This document shows, piece by piece, positions 11,677-20,080 of a DNA stretch of 43,397 bases. Location: NCBI GenBank assembly GCA_005223375.1, contig RXOD01003860.1:1-43397 (forward strand), written 5' to 3'. Source of the stretch: Amoebophrya sp. AT5.2. Its lineage: Eukaryota; Sar; Dinophyceae; Syndiniales; Amoebophryaceae. Position numbers and translations under genes: made by a program. A model generated the notes under the pieces. That model was not told where the DNA came from, ran no database searches, and saw only the letters and a program-made list of their open reading frames with translations. Each line of letters starts with the position of its first letter. The stretch's first letter is position 1.

Positions 11677-12490
11677 TCATCCGCTGCAGCAGGGCGGCGC
11701 TCCGCCACCGAAGCCCCCACCAGCGGGACCGCTCCCGCCGCTCCCCGCCCCGCCACCGTCTTGCAACCGCATCCCTTGACCCCGCTGCAGTGTTTCCTGC
11801 TGCTCTGCTCGGATCTTGATCAGGTTGTCGCTCATCAGGTTGAACGCGTCCTCCACGCCCTGTCCCGACTTTGCGCTCGTTTCCACGAAGCCCAAACCCA
11901 GTTGCCGCGCCTTCTGCAGGCCTTCGTCAGGAGGGACCGCGGCGGGAGTCACGTCGGACTTGTTCGCCACAAGCACCATGCTCGTAGAGGCCGAGGCGTA
12001 CTTCGACACCTCCTCCACCCACGAATTCACGTTGTCTGGAAGATTGATGGTGGTCGACCGATGGTATGCATTGATTTTTACTGTACAGGCGAGGTGGTCG
12101 GACCACGACGAGAGAGACTTCAGCAACCACATGTATGATGAGCTTAAGCAACACCTACACCAGCACAACAGAAAAATCAAAGAAAGAAGCAGTACTGAAG
12201 GAGTCGCGGTCGCTGGAGTCGTAGACAATCACGATTCCGTCTGCTCCTCGGTAGTACGCCGAGGTTATTGTCCTGAACCGCTCCTGGCCCGCCGTGTCCC
12301 AGATTTGCAGCTTCACCGTCTTCCCCCCCACCGATATGGTCTTGAACCGGAAGTCGACGCCAATGGTAGTTATGTAGCTCTCCGTGAACTGGTCATCAGC
12401 GAACCGCAGCAGGAGACATGACTTCCCGACACCGGAATCCCCGATCAAAACCAACTTGAAAAGATGGTCGTAGTCCCGCTTCAGCGACAT
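11677..12490 (-). CDS. RAB1: Rab1-like small GTPase
   Basis: Small GTPase of the Rab family, closest by eye to Rab1, which controls ER-to-Golgi vesicle traffic. There are two exons, 12196-12490 and 11677-12035. The intron (12036-12195, GTACTG...TTCCAG) is fixed because the join restores FNNVNSW. The product is 217 residues. Visible motifs in order: P-loop GDSGVGKS, switch [23 protein letters not shown] (where most Rabs have NKCD), ETSAK, a Gly-rich hypervariable tail, and CCSG at the end for double geranylgeranylation. ATG at 12490 gives the usual short N-terminus ([19 protein letters not shown]). Rab8/Rab13-type membership cannot be excluded without a tree. Confidence 0.93.
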
Positions 12491-13725
12491 ATCTTCCGAT
12501 GCTGGTGGGGACGCGCGACGACGAGCTCAGTCGTTTTATTCCACAAGAAAAAGAACCAGAAGACGTCGAAAAGAATCAAATCACTAGTGCGCGCTGCAAC
12601 CCTCGCTGCTGGGCGTCGGCATCACTTGTTTCTGGACGAGGCTTAGAGCGTTTGGATTCTGCCGCTTGCTGCTGCACAGTATCCCGTTCTCGTCGTTCTG
12701 CGATGTTTATTGCGGGTTGCCGCTGAGCTCCACTGTCGCTCACGGTTCGTTTTTTCGCGCAGGAGAGCGACGATCAGAGAGGAGGTGATCTGAAACTGCC
12801 TCGGTCGCCTGCGTCCTTATCTTTTCCCCTTGCTCAGTAGAACGGCTGATCAGCCATTCTTTCGACAATCGTTGAGTAGCACGATCGAGGCAGGAGAAGG
12901 AATAAAGTGTCAGTACGTATCTCTATACTGGTGGGGGTGGGCGATCCTGAAGCGAAAAAGAAAGGACTGTACGCTACAACTATAGAAGATACTCGCAGGG
13001 AAAGTTGTCGCTGTCTTATGCGGAACTCATCTGATGCACGCCAATCACGCTTGTTGTACCGTATCGGCCGAAGTCGAGAACCAGTAGTACGAGATCGGCA
13101 TCCTCATCCATCGTGGACTGCTACATAGACAGAACTACATATCGCGTCGCGTAGTTCACTGGAGAACACAGAGCAGTCCTCCACATCAGAGCGAGCGGAC
13201 ACATCGTAGCCGTGGCCGCGGTGCTTGTTCATAGATTTTGCTGTGCTCCTACGTTGAATTGCCTTCATCTTTGAGCGTCGAATTACCAACCCCCTGCTGT
13301 GAGCAGCACCATCAAAGTTGTTCCATTTGTACACTTGGGAAGATGTCCTCCGCGAAGACTTCAAGTTTCGTGATTTTTTCTACAAGTAGCCGCAGAGGAG
13401 ACGGCCGCGCTCGCGCTGTGCATGTCTATCCACATTCCCATAGCGTTAGCCTCGTCGAGGGCGAAACAGACTATCGCCCGTTTCGTGTCTCGAGCACCAG
13501 CAAAGCGAAAATATGCTCGGTCTACCTACTTATGAACCCACCCCAACGGCTGTCAAAAATTCCTGTATGAATGTGTTTCTCGTCTGGCGGCGCGTGATTA
13601 TCTCGCAACGCTGAAGAACTGTGTTTTCTTTTTCCCTGCAGCTACCCCCATGAGCGTGAGCAGGAGGTCGATCCTCTCTGACCTTCTCCTCACCGTGGAC
13701 GTGAGGTCAGAACTCCTGCTCACAG
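12491..13725. other. Spacer without a recognised gene
   Basis: About 1.2 kb between the Rab start and the GAF gene stop. It contains only short, unsupported ORFs on both strands. At its left end it should hold the Rab promoter or trans-splice acceptor; at its right end it holds part of the inverted-repeat cluster near 13656-13758. Confidence 0.4.
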
Positions 13726-13758
13726 CTATTCATCCGTGGGCGTGAGCAGGAGTTCTGA
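13656..13758. repeat. Three-arm inverted repeat around a stop codon
   Basis: The 11-mer gtgagcaggag occurs at 13656-13666 and again at 13742-13752, with its reverse complement at 13713-13723. The inner pair extends to 17 perfect bases (13707-13723 with 13742-13758) and encloses an 18-base loop. Within the left half there are further short nested inverted repeats (ctcac/gtgag at about 13690-13705). The loop of the 17-bp hairpin contains the TAG stop (13726-13728) of the GAF-domain gene, so its mRNA could fold over its own stop codon. Confidence 0.7.
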
Positions 13759-14767
13759 GAGGGACTCCGTGGTTTCCAGCTGGTTCAAGAAGATGCTGCA
13801 GTGGTTGCACAGCAGCCGCATCAGTCGCTCCTGTTTTGAAAACATTAATAACGGCGTTGGTGTTCGATTCGACCATCTTCAAACGCGTCAAGCACTTTGA
13901 AAATGGAAAAATTTTCACAATGAGGAAACTGCTAGCTTAAGTATCGGTACGTCGTTTTTCGTGAAGGGCACGCAGCCTCCCTGCAGGTCTGGGTGCGACT
14001 TTTTGTTGATCATTTCGATGCAACCGACGATCTTTCCGTTCCGCAGCACCGGGCCGATGAGCACGCTGTGGGCCCGCCATGCGTTCTCCGAGCGGGTTCG
14101 CGTGGAGGCGTTTGTGTCGTACTTCCGGCTCGCGACAAAGCGGCTGTCGGCGTACACATCGGCGAGGTTGAGCATGGCATTCTCCGGGTCCAATGATTTC
14201 AGCACGATGTATTTCGTGCCGTTCTTCTTGATGCGCTTCTTCTCGAGCTTGGTGTTATTCGTGTTTTCGCCCGTCGCCAGCATTTTCTTCAGGAGACCAG
14301 GAAGCTCCTCCTTGCGGATGAAGGCCTGCCGTGGGAATTCGGATTTACGATCGCGGCGGTGTGCAATTTCGAATCCTCAACCTCATCGATTCAAAATTAT
14401 GACTTGATGCGGCTGCGGCTCCCGCAACTAAACGTAAACAAGTGTCATCTCTTGTTGTTCTCACACTGTCACAAACATGGACCTCAGTTGTTGGGAGTTG
14501 CGCGTAGCGGAATTTCATGCTTTTGAAGGCTTCGTTGAGTTGCTGCGTGGACAATTTTCCGGTTTCGGGGTCCAGTGCTCTCCTTGCGCAGTCATCGATC
14601 TGTGCCTGACTCGGCGACCACCGCTTCGCGAGCGCCCACATTGTTACCGCGGCCCCGTCCTCGTCGATGTAGAGAGAACAGCGCTCCACGTTTAGGGATC
14701 TCTGCCCCTCGTCGGCAACGGAGGTGAACAGAGTTCTGTGTTGACCCGTTCGATGCGGTTGGATTTT
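13726..14767 (-). CDS. GAF-domain protein (5' end unresolved)
   Basis: Protein with one GAF small-ligand-binding fold of the kind found next to cyclic-nucleotide phosphodiesterase and kinase domains. Exons by frame: 3' exon 13726-13830; middle exon 13930-14375; first visible exon 14467 up to about 14767. Introns are GTTTCC...ACAG (phase 0) and GTGTGA...GAG (phase 1); these are read by frame only. The product starts near RTLFTSVADEGQRSLN, then VERCSLYIDEDG (GAF start), a charged insert, LADVYADSRFV, and SVLIGPVLRNGKIVGCIEMI with NKK (GAF core), closing with FTKNDVPILKLA. It ends in a helix (ERLMRLLCNHCSIFL). No catalytic domain is visible. A TAG at 14768 shows the start lies in an upstream exon; ATG 14822 is in a different frame. 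Confidence 0.7.
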
Positions 14768-14931
14768 CTATGGTCGTCTCTACAGCGTTTCCGTCTGTCT
14801 CTGTGCTAATCTTCATGTTCATGGCGGCTTCGTCTAGTACACCTGCGCTTCATCTTCTTTTGATTTCTTTGATTTACAATGCAGCTGCAGCTTGGGGTTC
14901 TTTAGGTCTAAAGGAATTTTTGAGTAGGGTC

Positions 14932-16650
14932 TTACCGAAGTTCCTTCGCTTTTCGTCGCCGCTCGTTCCGTTTTGTGTCGATGAAAAGAAGCGGGAACAT
15001 GCCCAAGAGGCAGCCGCAAATCACCCCCAAGGCCATCGATCCTACGCGCACCGCACGCACCCCCGCGAGGTCTGCCTGCGAATCAAATCAAGCAATGGGT
15101 ATGGGACGGGGCGTTCGCGTTTAGTACGAGTACGTGTGCCGCAAAGAAGATGTTACCTTAAGACCAACAAGGCGCCCTTTTAAATAAAAAAATACCCACC
15201 TCGACTATTTGTCCATCAAGAAAGTGTATCTGTAAGTATAGCTGAACTCGCCAAGAAGCAACAGCCTCCTGGCATCTTACGGTCTTACCTGCAGCGGCGT
15301 GACCCGGGCGTCGGGCAGCCCCATCTTCGCTGCAGCGGCGTCCACGAAGCCGCCAAACGAGGTCCCCGCAACGTCGGAACAGCATTGCCCGAAGTATGCC
15401 GGTTTTTTCTACTTCACGTATCACTTTCAGTTTCAACGAACTAGTACTTCAACATCTTCAAAAACTTATATTTTTATGGAGTACTACTTCATGCCCGGCA
15501 CTGAGGCAGGGACTCGGAATGACACGGCGAAAGACTATAAACTCCTACGCACCTACTGCAAGGTCCTTCATCACATCAGAGGGAGGCAGACTCCATGCCT
15601 GTCGCGTATACCCGACGCGAAACAACATCGTGCTGAAGAGGCATCTTAGCGGGACTCCAAGAAAGAGTTCAGATTCCTCTCGGGGATGGGTTTCAGAACG
15701 TGGCCGCTCAAGCATGTCGGAGGGGGATCCGCAAACGCTCTCCCAATCCCCATCGGAGAGGGATCCGCAAGGGCTTCCTCGTGGGGTTCTTTTTGTAGTA
15801 GATCCGAATGAAGTAGATGAAGAGTAACTCGTCATACAAAGGCGGCTGCCGTTAAAGTTGACACCATTGCTGAGAAGTGCGCGTCAATGGCGTCCCCCAC
15901 TGTTATCATGATCGTGTTGTCCACGAATCCAAACCCTATCATCGGCACCGCACACTGCAGTGCGTATTGCTCGTACTGTTTCCTGGTTAGCGGCCGCACA
16001 CTTCCGTCCGGTTTCAGCCCCTGCGAGCGTTGTCGCTTCAGAGCTCTGGAACGCGGATCTTCTAAAACCTCGTCTTCGTCGTTACACAAATCCATCGCGG
16101 TCGCGGGATTCACCGGCGCGGCGATAAACATGCTTCTCCGCCCCGGTGGTCCCTTTGGAGGCGGGTCGTCGGGCCCGATCTCTATTCGCTCGACGACACC
16201 GCGGCGACTGGACCGCGTTCGCTGGATGTTTTCCATCACGCAAGAGTTGCTGTCCGCGAGCGGATCATAGGGCGGCCCAGGGTAGCCCGTTTTGGCGAAG
16301 AAACGCCGCTGCGGAGACGCATGGCGTGCTGTTACCCTGGAGGTCGAAGTCGTTACACTGAGGTCTTCATGTGGGCCGCGTGCATGTGGAGTTGACTGCC
16401 TTTGTATGTTTGAGAACGACTCGCTGCAACCGCATGCGGCGATCGTAGCTGAGCCAATTCCACCTCGTCTCGCGCCGGTGCACAAGGACGCGTACCCCCA
16501 GAGCGCACTCGTCGACGAGTGCGACGGGGTTCTTGGTGAGGAAAATGGGAATGGCAATGGCGATGCCGCGCTGCAACAGGAGGTTCCCGTTCGCGGACAA
16601 CTACTTGATGCTGCTGTCCGCTTCAGGAGGAGCCGACCCGACGTCTGCAT
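14932..16650 (-). CDS. TMEM65: TMEM65-like mitochondrial inner-membrane protein
   Basis: Member of the TMEM65 family, multi-pass proteins of the mitochondrial inner membrane. Exons are 15838-16650, 15289-15393 and 14932-15075; all are multiples of three, giving 353 residues. Family signature in order: VPMIGFGFVDNTIMITVGDA, then VSTLTAAAF, GQCCSDVAGTSFGGFVDA, KMGLPDARVTPLQ, a hydrophobic segment and CGCLLGMFPLLF near the C-terminus, all lining up with human TMEM65. ATG 16650 is chosen because it opens a basic, Ser/Thr-rich presequence (MQTSGRLLLKRTAASS) typical of mitochondrial import; the GTG farther upstream follows an in-frame stop. Residues 20-190 are low-complexity. Intron 2 is ordinary (GTAAGA...GCAG). 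Intron 1 is not: its best-supported limits are GT-AC with inverted-repeat ends. Confidence 0.88.
15394..15837 (-). mobile_element. Introner-like intron with terminal inverted repeats
   Basis: This 444-base intron interrupts the TMEM65 coding sequence between the conserved AAAF and FGQCCSD parts. Read on the minus strand it starts GTATGACGAGTT and ends with the inverse of GTATGCCGGTTT; nine of twelve bases match, so the ends are inverted repeats. Flanking bases TTT and TTC could be a short target duplication. No acceptor AG gives an acceptable join: the only in-frame one (GTAG before six A) would insert KKPAY into a membrane helix. Dinoflagellate Amoebophrya genomes are reported to carry invasive non-canonical introns; this fits that class, by inference. 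Inside are two copies of a GCGGATCCC motif. Confidence 0.5.
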
Positions 16651-17668
16651 CGCGTTACTGAGCGTACGCACGGCCTGCGGCTGCTCTTGCACTTACTCCA
16701 CAACAATGGCGTCTCCTCAGACTCGAAACACAAGTGGCACAGAGGTAGTCCCAAGCTCGTCCTCCAACGCGATGCAGGAATTCGGTGGTGGCCCGAAGAC
16801 GGGGCTGCAGTTGCTCCTCGGATGAGTTCCAAGAGAGAGAGAGAGAGCGGCCTGCGTTAATGAAAACGCCGAAAGTGCCGCCAAAAGCTGTGTTGTTGAG
16901 TCAGTGTTCAACACAAAGTCGCGAAAAATACGTATGACGCCGGGATGGCAGAATCACGCTAACGCCACGCTGGCGGCAAACAACTACGAAGTATCACAAC
17001 ATGAAGCGTGTGATATTAAGCGTCACCCGATGCCAGTTTACGTCCTTCGCTCGCATCGTATCAGCATCAAGGTGGACGAGGACAATGTTTTCCGAGGTCC
17101 TGCACCAGCTGAGTTAAGTAATTCCCTCATTGTGCTCCGCTTTGACTTTGAGTTCACTTCTCTGTAGCGTACTTCTATCTTCTATCTTGGTCTCCCTCTC
17201 TCATCGATGTCTCTCCTCCGGTTCTACTTCCACTCCACCTCCTAACTTTCGAAAAAATAAGCAAAAGAAGCATTAAAAAAAATCGGTATCGACCGCTTTG
17301 CCGCTGTGGTTTGCATCTCTCCGCGTACGAATAATTCGACAAAAAAATAAGGGCATGGACTATACGGTAAGGCCGCAACAAAAACCGAATTGCAGGAACA
17401 ACGACTTTCATCGATTTCAAACTTTCCTCGCAGAGGAAGTTGCCGCGGTTCGCGACCTCTCGCTTTTTGCCTCCAGTCTAAATAGCATCTTGCACCACTA
17501 TGAAAGCCCAGCGATCCTCGTCCATGAAGTGTCTTGACCTCCCATGGCCACGAGTGGCGAATGTGACAATCATTTGCGCGGAAAAATCAATGCTTTTCAC
17601 AGCAGTCTTCTACCGAGTCTCACCGCCGGCGCCGCGACCCGTCCAGCTCCGTATAGAAAATGAGCTGC
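16651..17668. other. Spacer between TMEM65-like gene and RPS16
   Basis: About 1 kb. A GTAAGTGC sequence on the minus strand (near 16697) resembles a splice donor just upstream of the TMEM65 start, so a 5' untranslated exon is possible. An 88-codon plus-strand ORF (16904-17167) has no recognisable features. Nothing else is seen. Confidence 0.35.
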
Positions 17669-19183
17669 TTAACGGTAGGACTTCTGGAAGCGGGCGCGGG
17701 CACCGCGACCCCCGAACTTCTTCGGCTCGCAGCGACGCGGGTCAGAGATGACCAGGGACTTGTCGTACGCCTGAAGGGTGTCCTTGATCTCCTTCTTCGT
17801 GGCCTCATCCACGTACCTGTCATGTCAAATTTCAAGTTACACATCGTGCGGCTCATGGGGAAAGATGGGAAGGAGGTAAGTTGTAAGTTAGTATGCCGCA
17901 GGCAAATTGAAGAAAGAGTTTCAGACTGGGGCGGCTACTCGTGATCTTCTCAGCGACGAAACCTTCGGCTACATCTCCGAAGGTGTCCCAAGTGGTAGCG
18001 GTCATCAGTGCGGAATGCGTACAGTGATAAAAATACGGAGCGCTTTAAAAACGGCCAAGCTCGTGTCAGACTGGGGCGGCTACTCGTGATCTTCTCAGCG
18101 ACACTACAAGCTGTGCTAGCACGAGTCTCCGAAGGTGTCCCAAGTGGTAGCGGTCATCAGTGCGAGATGCGTATATTGAAAAGGAAAAGGGGCGCTAAGC
18201 ATGGTTAAGCTGGTGTCAGACTGGGGCGGCTACTCGTGATCTTCTCAGCGACACTACAAGCAGGGCTCGCACGAGTCTCCGAAGGTGTCCCAAGTGGTAG
18301 CGGTCATCAGGGTGAAACATGTATAATCAGAGAAAGGTGACATGTGAAGCAACAACAATATATCAGACTGGGGCGGCTACTCGTGATCTTCTCAGCGACG
18401 CTACAAGCAGGGCTTGCACGAGTCTCCGAAGGTGTCCCAAGTGGTAGCGGTCATCAAAGTGAAACATGTAAATCAAAGAAAGGTGACATGTGAAGCAGCA
18501 ACAATATATCAGACTGGGGCGGCTACTCGTGGTCTTCTCAGCGACGCTGCAAGCAGTCGTCTCCGAAGGTGTCCCAAGTGGTAGCGGTCATCAGGATGTT
18601 GATACACAAGCTGCTCTCGAAAAAAAAATGCGGTATCTATGTATAAGAGAAATAAAGTACTTCTGGTTGAAGGCGATGAGTCCGCGGGAGATGGCCTGAC
18701 GGATGGCGTAGATCTGGGAGACGTAGCCACCACCCTTCACCCGGATCTTGAAGTCCAGGGAGCCCCACTTTCCGGTATCACCCTCCTTTCCCTTACCCAA
18801 AAGCAGGAGCGGCTCGTAAACTGTGGTGGTGCCGATTGTTGCTCGTTCCAGTTGTGGTTTTGAATATGAATTTGGTTTTCACTATTATGTGCACGCGACT
18901 ACACTACATCAAAGAACACTATTTCATCTACAAGGCGCACGGAATAGGAATGAGATATAGATCACTCACGAGTACACACATTCATCCATAGACTAATGTT
19001 GATCCTAAAGCAAAGGCGAGTGAAAAAGGCCACACTGATACCTTTCACGCGCATGATTTCCGGGGTGAGGGAGTCAATGGGCAGGCCATTGACGCGGAAG
19101 TTGCCCTTTCCCTGCTTGATCAGGGCGACGGCCACGGCCGTCTTCTTGCGGCCGAAGGTCTGAACGCGATCGGAGCCCGTCAT
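17669..19183 (-). CDS. RPS16: Ribosomal protein S16 (uS9), cytosolic
   Basis: Small-subunit ribosomal protein uS9, whose C-terminal tail reaches the P-site tRNA. Exons are 19042-19183, 18661-18820 and 17669-17816, for 149 residues, the usual length. All joins are fixed by homology: [12 protein letters not shown] (GTATCA...CACAG) and [12 protein letters not shown] (GTACTT...ACAG). Signature segments are [40 protein letters not shown], and the invariant end ARFQKSYR followed by TAA. ATG 19183 gives the normal N-terminus. Intron 1 is 221 nt. Intron 2 is 844 nt and carries five box C/D snoRNA copies on the coding strand, so the gene is also a snoRNA host. Confidence 0.97.
17921..18008 (-). ncRNA. 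Box C/D snoRNA copy 5 (most 3' in transcript)
   Basis: On the minus strand this unit begins with C-box core TGATGA and ends with D box CTGA. Directly upstream of the D box is GTAGCCGCCCCAGT, antisense to the universal 28S ACUGGGGCGG. It also has the second element ACTTGGGACACCT. Its central segment is the most divergent of the five copies, and it is 88 nt long. Confidence 0.75.
18066..18160 (-). ncRNA. Box C/D snoRNA copy 4
   Basis: A 95-nt unit with C-box core TGATGA, D box CTGA and the same two 28S-antisense elements as the other copies. Its flank (tgcgagatgcgta on the plus strand) resembles the flank of the neighbouring 17921 unit, so these two form one sub-pair. Confidence 0.78.
18216..18310 (-). 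ncRNA. Box C/D snoRNA copy 3
   Basis: A 95-nt unit with intact boxes and both guide elements. Its 5' flank is nearly identical to that of the unit at 18363, pointing to recent duplication of a segment of about 147 nt. Confidence 0.8.
18363..18457 (-). ncRNA. Box C/D snoRNA copy 2
   Basis: A 95-nt unit. The C box reads TTGATGA rather than CTGATGA, still with the TGATGA core. The D box and both 28S-antisense elements are unchanged. Its flanks share long runs with the units on either side. Confidence 0.8.
18509..18594 (-). ncRNA. Box C/D snoRNA copy 1 (first in transcript)
   Basis: The shortest unit (86 nt), lying nearest the splice donor. It has C-box core TGATGA, D box CTGA and both antisense elements. 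The shortening is confined to the central spacer, as expected if only boxes and guides are under selection. The D-box guide differs from the others by one base (CCACGAGT). Confidence 0.78.
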
Positions 19184-20080
19184 TATGTGATGCGAGGTCT
19201 GGGACTGGAAGCTATTCCCTTCGTTCCCTGGAGTGGTTGATGCGGTGCCGGAGAAAATTGAAGCGATTGTACGTGTACGTCTCGTCGTTCTACTTTTTCA
19301 GTCCTACGATCAAGGTTAGGCTTAGGACGTCTACGTCTACAAATAAATTAGAAAAACTAAAGATATCCATTTCCAGTACTTCTACATCTACGGGATCGCT
19401 TCTAGTTGGCACGAGGTGCCGCACGCTTGATCGGATCGAAGCCGCTTCTCCACGAACGAAAGTGGCTCATCTCTTCAGGATCTGGGTCGGGATCGAGGAT
19501 TTAGATCTTGCGTCATCACGATGATTTAGATCAGGGGGATCTACTTCAATCAAGAGCAGTATTTGGCGCGCCGACGCACACACGTGATCAAGGCACGACG
19601 CCACAAAAGAGACACGTCACGGATCATGTGGAACGGTGCCCGATAGAAGTGATGAGACCGATCCCGCCGCGTCGCACACATGTGGCATCAGAGACGCGTG
19701 TTGCAGCTAGGCGAAAAAATCGCCTCTAGTCCACCAAACTTCCGACAGTACAATTTAGACTTTGACGTTTTGATCTCCACGATTGAGACACGCGCGCTTG
19801 CGCTGGCAAGGCAAGTGCCAAACTTGCGGGGAGGAACAAAATCATCGTCAGCGCAGCAGCACGAGTCGACGCTCTTGACGCGCGGAAGCAAACCGCAACG
19901 CGTTTTCGTTTTTGAATTCCCAATGAAGTAAATTGTCCACGGCATTGTCCCTGCCCAAGATGAGCGGTTTCCCATGTTAAATTTTATTTAGATTGTCCAC
20001 GAAATTTTCAGCGGTTCGTTTCCATACTTGCAGCACCCTCCTGGAAATCTGTACCGATAATATCCACTTACATCCGACCC
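19184..20080. other. Spacer upstream of RPS16
   Basis: About 900 bases between the RPS16 start and the stop of the SPRY gene. It carries TC/AC-rich repeats of the type gtctacgtctac and cttctacatctac (19330-19395). No gene is recognised. Confidence 0.4.

Noticed and set aside
15560..15640. Possible extra TMEM65 exon (GMESASL / SDVMKDLAV frames)
   Set aside because: It would insert residues not found between AAAF and GQCCSD in the family, and no acceptor/donor pair keeps the frame.
17921..18594. CRISPR-like array
   Set aside because: Five repeats at a 145-150 nt period inside a eukaryotic ribosomal-protein intron, with the repeat longer than the spacer. The box C/D layout explains the conservation.
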